Part shown: piece by piece, positions 17,381 through 25,727 of the stretch | Numbering within the stretch: position 1 is the stretch's first letter | How the letters are laid out: every line of letters begins with the position of its first letter | Assembly (NCBI GenBank): GCA_902583265.1 | Contig: CACHVD010000002.1 | Location: 97,724-161,723 of the forward strand | From: an uncultured Prochlorococcus sp. | GTDB lineage: Bacteria; Cyanobacteriota; Cyanobacteriia; PCC-6307; Cyanobiaceae | Reading direction: 5' to 3' | Length of the DNA: 64,000 nt | Program-made: the position numbers and the translations under genes | Notes under the pieces: model-generated | Told to the model about the DNA's origin: nothing | Database searches by the model: none | What the model saw: the letters and a program-made list of their open reading frames with translations, nothing else

Positions 17381-18772
17381 ATGATTGAAGATTTAATAAA
17401 TGATAAAGATATATATTTCCCTTCTTATATAGGGACTAATGACAAATTGATTACTCTTCTCAATAGAGCAAGTCAAACTCTTTGTGACTGGTTCTCTAAA
17501 GCCGATAAAAATGGTCCTTTACCTTTTGATGATAATTTCAAGTGCATTATGCCTGAGGAGGATGGCAACTCTGAAGAAGATTTGTTTTCTGATATCGAAT
17601 CTCTTTTGAATAATTCATTTAATCCCGTTCATCCTGGCTCACTAGCTCACCTTGATCCCCCACCTTTAATTTTCTCTATTCTAGGAGATTTAATTGCTGC
17701 GGGTTTGAATAATAATCTTCTTGCTTACGAGTTATCTCCAAGTGTTACTTTGCTTGAAGAATCATTATGCAAATGGTTCGCAAAGAAAATAGGGTTTAAT
17801 GATTTCTCTGGAGGTATAGCTGCTAGCGGAGGTACCTTAAGTAATTTGAATGCACTTATAGCAGCTAGAAATAATGCTGGATTAGGTTCAAATTCTAATT
17901 CTGTATTGATTGTTAGTGAAGATGCTCATTCTTCCTTCATTAAATGTATAAGAATAATGGGTCTTGATGCTACAAATCTTGTCCGGATTAAAACTGATAA
18001 TCAAGGTCGTATGGATATAAATAATCTCAGAAAATCTATAGATAAATGTTTAATAGAAAATAAAAAAATTTTTGCTATCGTTGCCACCCTTGGAACAACT
18101 GTAAGAGGGGCTATTGATCCAATTAAAGAAATAAGTGAAATATGTAATGAAAGAAATATATGGTTACACATCGATGGCTCAATTGGAGGGATTTTTGCTA
18201 TAACGTCTATTCCAATAGAAGGTTTAAATTATATTAATCAGGCTAATTCAATAACGATAAATCCCCAAAAAATTATTGGTATAACAAAGACTTCATCTTT
18301 GTTATTAGTTTCAAATATGACTACTTTAAAAAATACCTTTTCTACTGGATTACCATACATATCATCTAAAGAAGATATTACAAACAGGGGTGAATTAGGC
18401 ATACAAGGTTCAAGACCAGCAGAGGTTATAAAACTATGGCTGGGATTACGTTTTTTAGGATTGCATGGAATTGAAGATATATTAAAATCATCAGTTAAAA
18501 GAAAAGATTTTTTTATAGAAAATATTGATAATAATAAATTTGAAATATATTCAGGTCCTTTACATATTGTTTCATTCCTACCAAAGGGACTTACTACAAA
18601 AGATACAGATTTCTGGACTCAAACTAAAGTTAATGAATTAATGAAAAACAATTTTATGCTTTCTAGACCAATGTTTAAAGGTAAGTATCTTTTACGCGTG
18701 GTTATGGGCAACTACAATACAAATTATTCTCATATTAAAGATCTTTTGAAATTTTTAAATGCTTATCAATGA
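17381..18772 (+). CDS. PLP-dependent decarboxylase, group II (substrate unknown)
   Basis: A 463-residue member of the pyridoxal-dependent decarboxylase family (glutamate, aromatic amino acid, diaminobutyrate decarboxylases). Motifs: 'HPGSLAHLDPPPLIFSILGDLIAAGLNNN' (near the substrate pocket), 'GGIAASGGTLSNLNALIAARN', 'VSEDAHSSFIK' (His stacking on PLP), 'WLHIDGSIGG', and the PLP-lysine 'INPQKIIG' where most members have NxHK. The Q before Lys in place of His is a deviation worth noting. Possible reactions include diaminobutyrate or aspartate decarboxylation, but sequence alone does not decide. A 45-residue gene overlaps its stop codon (ATGA). Confidence 0.85.
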   Translation: MIEDLINDKDIYFPSYIGTNDKLITLLNRASQTLCDWFSKADKNGPLPFDDNFKCIMPEEDGNSEEDLFSDIESLLNNSFNPVHPGSLAHLDPPPLIFSILGDLIAAGLNNNLLAYELSPSVTLLEESLCKWFAKKIGFNDFSGGIAASGGTLSNLNALIAARNNAGLGSNSNSVLIVSEDAHSSFIKCIRIMGLDATNLVRIKTDNQGRMDINNLRKSIDKCLIENKKIFAIVATLGTTVRGAIDPIKEISEICNERNIWLHIDGSIGGIFAITSIPIEGLNYINQANSITINPQKIIGITKTSSLLLVSNMTTLKNTFSTGLPYISSKEDITNRGELGIQGSRPAEVIKLWLGLRFLGLHGIEDILKSSVKRKDFFIENIDNNKFEIYSGPLHIVSFLPKGLTTKDTDFWTQTKVNELMKNNFMLSRPMFKGKYLLRVVMGNYNTNYSHIKDLLKFLNAYQ

Positions 18773-18906
18773 ATATCGGTAGATCAAAAATTATTGCAAT
18801 ATTAACGGGGTTTATATCTATAGCTATTTGTATTGCTTACTTACTTTTAATAACTATTTTTGATTTCAGAACTTATTTAAATGATCAATTATCAAATATT
18901 ACCTAG
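18769..18906 (+). CDS. Small 45-residue single-helix membrane protein
   Basis: ATG at 18769 overlaps the TGA of the decarboxylase (ATGA), which indicates translational coupling. The frame encodes 45 residues and ends at TAG 18904-18906. It begins 'MNIGRSKIIAILTGFISIA', continues with a hydrophobic helix to about residue 30, and ends with a polar 'FDFRTYLNDQLSNIT'. I recall short cyanobacterial proteins of this shape (basic start, one helix, 'LLLxxxxDFR'), function unknown. Its last 8 bases overlap the convergent GTPase gene. Confidence 0.68.
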   Translation: MNIGRSKIIAILTGFISIAICIAYLLLITIFDFRTYLNDQLSNIT

Positions 18907-20398
18907 GAAATGGAGGTAATGCTTTATTTGATTTAAAGTACTTGCTTATCTCAATTTTAGAAATAGCTTCTTTTACGAAGTTATTTAAAATGTCCTCTCT
19001 CTTACTTATTCTGTATATCTTATCTACAACTTCTTGAATTCCTCCATCTCCCCAATCTTGCCCATTTCTAAAATATTCGATCAAACTTAGTCCTACTATT
19101 CTTATTAACCAGCCTGCTGTAATAGATTGTATAGATTTAGATATTATAATTTTTGTCAAACTCGTAGCTAAAGCAGGAGAAAGAATTGCGAGCCCCCCTT
19201 TAAGTATTCCTTGTTTTGCCAATGCGCTTAGCAATGATTTCGATAAATTTTTTGCATCTTTTTTAGTAAGTTTTATTTCGTATATTTTTGATAATTCCAT
19301 TATCATTTGAAGATTAACTGAGGTAGTAGTAAGAAAATCAACTGCTGGAAGCGGATTAACTAGTATTACTCCACCTGTTATCCACATATATTTTTTAATC
19401 ACTTTATTTGACATTAGATATCTTTGTTCTTCTATAAAATTTTTACTTTTAATACCTAACTTATTTGAGCGAAAAAGAATATTTTCTGCTAATAACTCCT
19501 CTCCATTATTATCGAGAGTTTCAATTATTTCTTTAAATAAACTTCCTACATCTGGAACTAAATTTAAGGCATCTGATTTTTCAAAAGAAGTTTGTTGAGG
19601 TACTGCAATTGTTTGAACAACTGAAATTTTATTTTTACTTGCAGCAGTGATAGCCATTATATTTTCTTTGATAAGGTTATTTTCATCTCTAGACCTTAAA
19701 TCACATTTATTTAGTACGATTATTATTTTTTTACCTATTTTCAATAATTCATTAATTAAATAGTTTTCGTATTTATTTATGTCCTGATCTAAGACAAAGA
19801 GAACCAAGTCAGAATAAGAGGCTTGTATGATAGTTGCTTTTTCTCTTTCTTCTCCTAACTTAGATGGTTCGAATAATCCAGGAGTATCAATTATATTGAT
19901 GTTTCTTTTTAAGATTGGGATACGAATTTTATAGCTATTAATTTGCTTTGTTGTACCAATTTTTGCTGAAGTTTGTCCGACAATATTTTTCAATAAGGTT
20001 CTTGCTATAGATGTTTTTCCTGAGGAACCTGCTCCAAAAAGAGTAACTTTATAATCTCCTGTTTTTAATTGTGACGCTAATTTATTTTTTTGGTAATTTA
20101 ATAATTCAACTTTAACTTTATCGTTAATTTTTTTATTAATTTTCTCAATCCCCTCCAAACTTATCTTGGCAGCACTATATTTATTTTTGAATGAAAGTCT
20201 ATTTGTGTTGCTTTTATATAGAACCTTATAAACTATTTTTTTAAATAATTTTTTATCAATATTATAAAAAATATACAGAATTGCTATTAAAAATAACAGG
20301 GTATAAATATTTACTATTCTTATTAGAATTGAAAATATAATATATAGAAATAAAATAAAGATAAAATACTTTAGATACTTTAATTTCAAGTAATTCAT
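18899..20398 (-). CDS. Membrane-associated Era/YcjF-like GTPase (DUF697-type tail)
   Basis: A 499-residue protein starting at ATG 20398, 1 base after the lspA stop; the frame is open further upstream into lspA, but this start avoids overlap. Two hydrophobic segments lie in the first ~55 residues. Then comes a dynamin/Era-like G domain: G1 'FGAGSSGKTS' at about 121-130, a conserved Thr region, G3 'IDTPGL', and G4 'VLNKCDL'. The C-terminal third has hydrophobic stretches resembling DUF697 ('NPLPAVDFLTTTSVNLQMIMELSKIYEI'). Likely a GTPase working at the membrane; the partner is unknown. Last of the pyk-permease-bioY-lspA run. Confidence 0.82.
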   Translation of the reverse strand: MNYLKLKYLKYFIFILFLYIIFSILIRIVNIYTLLFLIAILYIFYNIDKKLFKKIVYKVLYKSNTNRLSFKNKYSAAKISLEGIEKINKKINDKVKVELLNYQKNKLASQLKTGDYKVTLFGAGSSGKTSIARTLLKNIVGQTSAKIGTTKQINSYKIRIPILKRNINIIDTPGLFEPSKLGEEREKATIIQASYSDLVLFVLDQDINKYENYLINELLKIGKKIIIVLNKCDLRSRDENNLIKENIMAITAASKNKISVVQTIAVPQQTSFEKSDALNLVPDVGSLFKEIIETLDNNGEELLAENILFRSNKLGIKSKNFIEEQRYLMSNKVIKKYMWITGGVILVNPLPAVDFLTTTSVNLQMIMELSKIYEIKLTKKDAKNLSKSLLSALAKQGILKGGLAILSPALATSLTKIIISKSIQSITAGWLIRIVGLSLIEYFRNGQDWGDGGIQEVVDKIYRISKREDILNNFVKEAISKIEISKYFKSNKALPPFPR

Positions 20399-20399
20399 T

Positions 20400-20858
20400 T
20401 TATCGATTATTTTTAAAAATGTTATATAGTAAAAAAATAAAACCAATATTAATAGATATATCAGCAATATTAAACAGTGGAAAATTTATAATATTTAAAT
20501 TTATAAAATCAACTACATAACCTTTTAAAATCCTATCAATACCATTACCAATAGTTCCGCCAAGAATAAAGCTATAAGAATATAGATCAATTGCATTTAG
20601 GTTATTTTTTCTTAATATTAAGTAAAGAAGTAATATTGAAAAAATAATACTTATGAAAGATAAAAATATTCTACTGCCACTAAATATGTTAAATGCTGCC
20701 CCGTAATTTTTTACAAAGTCTATTCTAAATAAAAGAAAATCTTTATTTATAAATAACTTATAATTATATAACATCAAATATTTCGTAAATTGATCTATTA
20801 AAATAATAAAAATACTTAAAGATAAAAAATATAATTTTGATTGTATTTTATTAATCAT
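20400..20858 (-). CDS. lspA: Lipoprotein signal peptidase LspA
   Basis: Aspartic membrane protease that removes signal peptides from prolipoproteins. The 152-residue protein has four predicted helices and the family motifs 'LIDQFTKYLM', 'FVKNYGAAFNIFSG', 'GGTIGNGIDRILKGYVVDFI' and 'FNIADISINIG'. The catalytic aspartates are Asp117 and Asp133. Its ATG overlaps the bioY stop by one base (TAATG) and the GTPase ATG follows directly, so translation is coupled on both sides. Confidence 0.95.
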   Translation of the reverse strand: MINKIQSKLYFLSLSIFIILIDQFTKYLMLYNYKLFINKDFLLFRIDFVKNYGAAFNIFSGSRIFLSFISIIFSILLLYLILRKNNLNAIDLYSYSFILGGTIGNGIDRILKGYVVDFINLNIINFPLFNIADISINIGFIFLLYNIFKNNR

Positions 20859-21427
20859 TATTTGCTAAGTTTTAAACGTTTTATAGGTTTAATAAGTAAA
20901 GATAGTGGTATGAGCATTAAAAAATGATATACAATTTTCCCTACAGAGTATTTCCCTAAATTATATAAAAATAAATTAAATTGACTGTAAAATATAACTG
21001 GTATTAAGTAGTAAAATATTCCAGTTAAATGCATAGCTACTATCGCTATAAATCCATTTTTTAAAAAGTTGCCAACATTTATTTTATTTCCTATGTTTAA
21101 ATTATCAATTATATTGATTAATGGATATATACCTAATAGATAACCAAAATTTGGAGTTAACAAATAACCTAGTGAACCACCTTTATGAAAGACTGGAAAT
21201 ATAAACAACCCTACAATTATATATAAAGAAAATGCTCTAAAAACAACTCTTTTATCAAATATAAGTGTTAATAATATTATTGTAGGAATTTGCCATGTAA
21301 TAGGCATTTCAAATGTATTACTTGATTTATCGAGAAATGGTAGTGGGATATAAACAGGTAGCATTGTTGTTATTACTATTAATTGAAGACTCACCAATAT
21401 CTCAATTAATTTATATAAATTGAGCAT
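20858..21427 (-). CDS. bioY: Biotin transporter substrate-binding subunit BioY
   Basis: Membrane S-component that binds biotin; it works alone or with an ECF ATPase module. The 189-residue protein is almost wholly hydrophobic (about six helices) with the BioY-like 'MLPVYIPLPFLDKSSNTFEMPITWQIPTI' region and 'KGGSLGYLLTPNFGYLLGIYPL', comparable to the family's 'GGxGYLxGPTGGYLxGF'. No ECF ATPase genes are in the window. It lies 14 bases after the ABC permease gene and overlaps lspA by one base. Confidence 0.8.
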   Translation of the reverse strand: MLNLYKLIEILVSLQLIVITTMLPVYIPLPFLDKSSNTFEMPITWQIPTIILLTLIFDKRVVFRAFSLYIIVGLFIFPVFHKGGSLGYLLTPNFGYLLGIYPLINIIDNLNIGNKINVGNFLKNGFIAIVAMHLTGIFYYLIPVIFYSQFNLFLYNLGKYSVGKIVYHFLMLIPLSLLIKPIKRLKLSK

Positions 21428-21441
21428 GATTAAAATTCTAT

Positions 21442-22674
21442 TTATAAACTTCTCAATGCAACAATTGGATCTAATTTAGATGCTCTTTTTGCGGGTAAAA
21501 CGCCAAAGATTAAACCTATTGATCCTGAAATGATCATAGTCGAAAAGGTTGTAGTAATTCCTACAGATGCAGGAAGTGGTGTTATGAGAGATAAAAGGAA
21601 AACACCTGATAATCCCGTTGATGTTCCTATTAATCCTCCAATTGAAGATAAAATTAATGCCTCAATTAAAAATTGAATTAAAATATCCTCCTGTTTAGCA
21701 CCTATTGCTTTTCTGAGACCAATCTCTTCAGTCCTTTCGCTAACAGAAACGAGCATAATATTCATGATTCCTATGCCTCCAACCACTAAAGATACAGCTC
21801 CAATACCTGCCAATAAAAATGTTAGCCCACTTGTTATGTTGGTAACTATGTTCAATGCATCTTCTTGTGATCTAACTGCGAAGTCATCATCTCTGATTAT
21901 CTTATGTCTTTGTCTTAATAAGTTAGTAATTTGAAATTTAGCGGCACTTGTTGCATTTTTATTTATCGCTTCAACACTAATGAAGCTTAAACTTACACCA
22001 TATGTAGGGTCCTTCCCAGTAATCCTATTTACCATCGTAGTTAATGGAATATAAGCATTTTTATCTTGATTACTCCCAAATACAGCACCTTTTGGTTTTA
22101 ATATTCCGATAATTTCATAAGTATGGTCTTTAATTCTAATTTTTCTTCCAAGTGATGATGATTTATCTTTGAAAAATTCATCTTTAAGATCAGGACCTAT
22201 TACTACATAACTTCTTGCACTATTAACATCGCTTTCGGTTAAAAATCTTCCCTTATCAACTTCAAAGCTTCTTACTTCAAGAAATTCAGGAGTTACTCCT
22301 GCAATTGATATATTTAAACTTTTAGAATTTGATTGTACTATTTCATTAGCAGATATTTGAGGAGCAACTTTTTTAACTGTCGGGACTTGATTACTTATTG
22401 CTTCTGCATCTTCTAAAACTAGGTTTTTAGGAAATGAAATACCTCTTCTTCTTGTGTCATTATTGCCAGGAACAATGAATAAAACATTTGCACCTAAATT
22501 ACTTAATTGGTTTTTTGCTAATGTTTGAGCACCTCTTCCAAGTCCAACAAGTGTAATAACTGATGCATTTCCTATAATTATCCCCAGCATTGTTAACGAA
22601 CTTCTTAATTTGTTCGAAACTAATGTTTTTGTAGCCATGCCTAAGGCTTCTTTTATTGAAATATTCCTAGACAT
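21442..22674 (-). CDS. MacB/FtsX-type ABC transporter permease
   Basis: A 410-residue permease with one N-terminal helix ('LRSSLTMLGIIIGNASVITLVGLGRG'), a large extracytoplasmic domain (about residues 45-280, MacB-PCD type), and three C-terminal helices. The FtsX signature is visible as 'GGIGIMNIMLVSVSERTEEIGLRKAIGAKQEDILIQFLIEA'. Such proteins pair with an ATPase of the MacB/LolD type to drive extracytoplasmic processes or export; no ATPase gene is adjacent. Its start overlaps the pyk stop by 8 bases. Confidence 0.88.
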   Translation of the reverse strand: MSRNISIKEALGMATKTLVSNKLRSSLTMLGIIIGNASVITLVGLGRGAQTLAKNQLSNLGANVLFIVPGNNDTRRRGISFPKNLVLEDAEAISNQVPTVKKVAPQISANEIVQSNSKSLNISIAGVTPEFLEVRSFEVDKGRFLTESDVNSARSYVVIGPDLKDEFFKDKSSSLGRKIRIKDHTYEIIGILKPKGAVFGSNQDKNAYIPLTTMVNRITGKDPTYGVSLSFISVEAINKNATSAAKFQITNLLRQRHKIIRDDDFAVRSQEDALNIVTNITSGLTFLLAGIGAVSLVVGGIGIMNIMLVSVSERTEEIGLRKAIGAKQEDILIQFLIEALILSSIGGLIGTSTGLSGVFLLSLITPLPASVGITTTFSTMIISGSIGLIFGVLPAKRASKLDPIVALRSL

Positions 22675-24457
22675 ATTTATACTTATCTATTGCATCATCA
22701 TCTTCAATTTGCCCCATATATATAACACCCTCATTGAGCTGAAGTGTAATAAGGTCGCCATTACTAATTTGTTGATTATCCATATTTTCTAAATTGCAAA
22801 TTGTAGAAATTTTTTTGTTATTTTTGTTAAACAAAGTATAAACATCATTTACATTTTGATTGGTAACAATGCCCGCTATATTTTTACTCAGTGGAATATT
22901 TTTCATTAATTCCTCCGGAACAAATAATATTTCTCCTGGACAAATTAAGGACATGTCAAGATTATTTTTTATTATTCTTGCTTTACCTGTGACACCGATT
23001 TCCCCTATTGAAATTCCTCTCGATACAATCTTTCTTACTAAACCTACTTTTATTAAATCTGTAGAGCCGCTAATGCCAGTTAATGTACCTGCAGTTTGAA
23101 CTACTAAATCTCCTTGATTTAGGATCCCCATCTCCTGGGCAATTTGCATAGCTAAACTAAATGTTTTTGCTGTTCTTTCATCATTTTTAACTACTATAGG
23201 AGTAACTCCCCAAACAAGTTGTAATCTCCTCGCTACACTCCTTTCTGTAGTAGTTGCCAAAATAGGTGTTGGTGGTCTGAACTTACTTACATTTCGAGCA
23301 GTAGAACCTGATTTTGTTAATGGGATTATAGCTCCTGCATCAAGTTGTCTAGCTATATTACTTACTGCTGCACTGATAGCATTTGGGATAGTACTAGGTA
23401 AGTGGCTTTCAATAGCTTTAAGTGGATAGTCCCTTTCAATTCTTCTTGCTATGGTGGCCATCGTTTCTACTGCCTCTACAGGATAGTCGCCAACTGCAGT
23501 TTCGTTTGAAAGCATTACAGCATCAGTACCATCAAGAATTGCATTTGCAACATCACTAACTTCGGCTCTAGTTGGTCTTGGGTTAGAAGCCATAGAATCA
23601 AGCATTTGAGTCGCTGTAATTATTGGGATGCCTAATGAATTAGCTTTTCTTATTAATTCCTTTTGTAAAAGAGGAACTTCCTCAGCAGGCATTTCTACTC
23701 CCAAATCACCTCTTGCAACCATAACACCATCACATAAGGGTAATAGTGTATCAATTTGATCAATTGCTTCAAATTTTTCAATTTTTGCTACTACTGGAGT
23801 TGAATGTCCATTTTTGTTTATTAAATCTTTTATCTCGTTTATATCGGATGGATTTCTTACGAAACTTAGAGCTATCCAATCAACTCCTTCAGATAAACCA
23901 AATTTTAAATCCTCTTTATCTTTTTCTGTTAATGCTTTTACTGATAATTGAACATCTGGGAAATTAACACCTTTATTGTTTGACAGGACCCCTCCAACAG
24001 TTACTATGCATTCCAAATGATTAGCATTTGTATCAACTTTTTCTACAATCATTTCTATTTTTCCATCATCTAAAAGTATTCTTTTACCTTCGCTAACTTC
24101 TTGAGAAAGTTTGTCATAGGTTACATTTGCAATAGTATTTGTACATTCGACTTCATTCGATGTCAGGATGAATTTATCACCTTTTTTAACTTTTACAGGA
24201 CCATCTTTAAAGCGCCCTAATCGTATTTTAGGTCCTTGAAGATCTTGCAATATTCCAATATCAATATCTAACATTTTTGATACTTCCCTTATTGTTTTTA
24301 TTCTCTCAGCATGATCCTTATGATCTCCATGTGAGAAATTTAATCGGAACGTTGTTACTCCAGCTTTAATTAAATCTGTAATTATCTCTTCAGATTGAGT
24401 TGCAGGGCCAATAGTTGCTACTATTTTCGTTCTTCTTTTTAAATCAATATTCGACAT
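22667..24457 (-). CDS. pyk: Pyruvate kinase with C-terminal extra domain
   Basis: Transfers phosphate from phosphoenolpyruvate to ADP, the last step of glycolysis. Signatures: 'RRTKIVATIGPATQS', 'FRLNFSHGDHKDHAERI', 'ILQDLQGPKIRLG', 'VVAKIEKFEAIDQID', 'DGVMVARGDLGVEMPAEEVP' and 'IITATQMLDSM'. At 596 residues it is about 120 longer than E. coli PykF; the extra part (about 480-596, from 'GKARIIKNN') resembles the PEP-utilizer-like domain of Bacillus pyruvate kinase but lacks the TSHA phosphohistidine loop. It heads the minus-strand run ending in the GTPase gene. Confidence 0.95.
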   Translation of the reverse strand: MSNIDLKRRTKIVATIGPATQSEEIITDLIKAGVTTFRLNFSHGDHKDHAERIKTIREVSKMLDIDIGILQDLQGPKIRLGRFKDGPVKVKKGDKFILTSNEVECTNTIANVTYDKLSQEVSEGKRILLDDGKIEMIVEKVDTNANHLECIVTVGGVLSNNKGVNFPDVQLSVKALTEKDKEDLKFGLSEGVDWIALSFVRNPSDINEIKDLINKNGHSTPVVAKIEKFEAIDQIDTLLPLCDGVMVARGDLGVEMPAEEVPLLQKELIRKANSLGIPIITATQMLDSMASNPRPTRAEVSDVANAILDGTDAVMLSNETAVGDYPVEAVETMATIARRIERDYPLKAIESHLPSTIPNAISAAVSNIARQLDAGAIIPLTKSGSTARNVSKFRPPTPILATTTERSVARRLQLVWGVTPIVVKNDERTAKTFSLAMQIAQEMGILNQGDLVVQTAGTLTGISGSTDLIKVGLVRKIVSRGISIGEIGVTGKARIIKNNLDMSLICPGEILFVPEELMKNIPLSKNIAGIVTNQNVNDVYTLFNKNNKKISTICNLENMDNQQISNGDLITLQLNEGVIYMGQIEDDDAIDKYKYV

Positions 24458-24518
24458 ATATAGATAATATTGCTAGATATAAATAAATTTACCATACCCA
24501 AAGTTAGTTATTTAAGTC

Positions 24519-24848
24519 ATGGATTTTAAAACTTATCAGAAAAAAGCTAGAGAAACAGCTCAATATCCAGATTTAGGTTCAAATTATATTTATCCAACTC
24601 TTGGTTTAGTTGGAGAGGCTGGTGAGGTAGCAGAAAAAGTAAAAAAGGTTATAAGAGATAAAAATGGAATACTTGATAATGAATCAAAATTAGGTATTAA
24701 AAAAGAGTTAGGAGATGTTTTGTGGTATTTATCAAATCTTTGTACAGAATTAGATTTCAATTTAGAGGATGTTGCATTTCAAAACCTTGAAAAATTAAAA
24801 TTAAGAGTTGCTAAAGGCAATATAAGCGGTTCTGGAGACGATAGATGA
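24519..24848 (+). CDS. MazG-like nucleotide pyrophosphohydrolase
   Basis: A 109-residue protein of the all-alpha NTP pyrophosphatase superfamily. The Mg-binding pattern is 'LVGEAGEVAEKVKKVIRDKNG' (ExxE) followed by 'KKELGDVLWYLSNLCTELDF' (ExxD). Members hydrolyse non-canonical or excess nucleoside triphosphates. It is a single-domain short MazG, not the two-domain E. coli type. Divergent from pyk (61 bases) and convergent with the YggT gene. Confidence 0.87.
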   Translation: MDFKTYQKKARETAQYPDLGSNYIYPTLGLVGEAGEVAEKVKKVIRDKNGILDNESKLGIKKELGDVLWYLSNLCTELDFNLEDVAFQNLEKLKLRVAKGNISGSGDDR

Positions 24849-24850
24849 AT

Positions 24851-25129
24851 TCAGCTATATCCTAAGCTGGCATACTGGAGATTTGTTATTAAATTTTGAA
24901 TAACATTTAAAAGTAAAAAAGCTAATAAAGATGAAATATCAAATCCACCTATTGGAGGAATAATACCTCTGAAAATATTTAAATATGGATCAGTGATAGA
25001 AGTTAATGCTGATAAAACACCGTTACTCCAATCAATACCAGGAAACCATGTAAGTAAAATTCTAATTATTAGTATGAAAGAATAGATTGATAAAGTTTGA
25101 CCCAGTACTGCAAAAATCTCAGATAACAT
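24851..25129 (-). CDS. YggT family membrane protein (YlmG/Ycf19-like)
   Basis: A 92-residue protein with two membrane helices and the family signature 'ILLTWFPGIDW...LSALTSITDPYLNIFRGIIPPIGGFDISSLLAFLLL'. In cyanobacteria and plastids YlmG-type proteins are linked to nucleoid or membrane organisation and to photosystem or cytochrome assembly, but the exact role is open. It lies 31 bases downstream of scpB on the same strand. Confidence 0.9.
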   Translation of the reverse strand: MLSEIFAVLGQTLSIYSFILIIRILLTWFPGIDWSNGVLSALTSITDPYLNIFRGIIPPIGGFDISSLLAFLLLNVIQNLITNLQYASLGYS

Positions 25130-25160
25130 TATCTTTTAGTAATTAATCATATCCTAACAT

Positions 25161-25706
25161 TTACTTATTATTGCTGCTTCCTATCTTAGAGAGATATTCA
25201 TTACTTACAGCAAAAGTTTGAAAAAACTTTTCGGATAATGATAACCAATATGATCTACCATCTTTTTGCTTCCGTTTGATGATAAACTTCTTTTCTAATA
25301 ATTCTTTAATATGATCATAAGCTCCTGAACCGCGAAGAAGTATAAGATCAGATTGCAGGATCTTTTTTTTGATTGCAATGGTTGCCAATGTTCTTAATTC
25401 GGATGTTTTCAAATCAGAAGGAAGTAAATCATCGACGAATTCATTAAGACTAGATTTTAGTTCGAGAGAAAAGCTGTTATTAATTGCATTTAATTCAATA
25501 GCTGAATTGGGGTTAGAGTATTTACTTTTTAGATCCTTAATTGCATCATTTATTGAGTTAATATCAGAATTAGTAATTTCTGAAAGATCCTTTTTTGTTA
25601 TTGGTCTGCCTTTCAAATATAGAACAGCTTCAACTTTAGTAACTAGATCTATATCAGATATTGGGGTGGTATTTAGATCAGATTGATTGATTTTTATTAC
25701 CGAAAT
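25161..25706 (-). CDS. scpB: Segregation and condensation protein ScpB, non-canonical start
   Basis: ScpB is the winged-helix partner of ScpA and SMC in chromosome condensation. The family core is 'VEAVLYLKGRPITKKDLSEI', a central helical section, 'LRTLATIAIKKKILQSDLILLRGSGAYDHIKELLEKKFI' and 'RSYWLSLSEKFFQTF'. The first usual start codon in frame is TTG at 25616 (151 residues), but it cuts through the first conserved helix. The frame stays open upstream to a TAA, and homology extends at least to 'DIDLVTKVEAVLYL'. Only ATT (25706) and ATA (25697) are near-start codons there, preceded by GAAGAG. I give the ATT start (181 residues) as most likely. Confidence 0.75.
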   Translation of the reverse strand: MSVIKINQSDLNTTPISDIDLVTKVEAVLYLKGRPITKKDLSEITNSDINSINDAIKDLKSKYSNPNSAIELNAINNSFSLELKSSLNEFVDDLLPSDLKTSELRTLATIAIKKKILQSDLILLRGSGAYDHIKELLEKKFIIKRKQKDGRSYWLSLSEKFFQTFAVSNEYLSKIGSSNNK

Positions 25707-25727
25707 CTCTTCTAATTTACCTTAAAT

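Noticed and set aside
18899..20467. Longer form of the GTPase starting inside lspA at 20467
   Set aside because: It would overlap lspA by 68 bases; ATG 20398 lies 1 base after the lspA stop and keeps both N-terminal hydrophobic segments.
25369..25686. 105-residue plus-strand frame opposite scpB
   Set aside because: Antisense shadow of the conserved scpB coding region with no supporting features.
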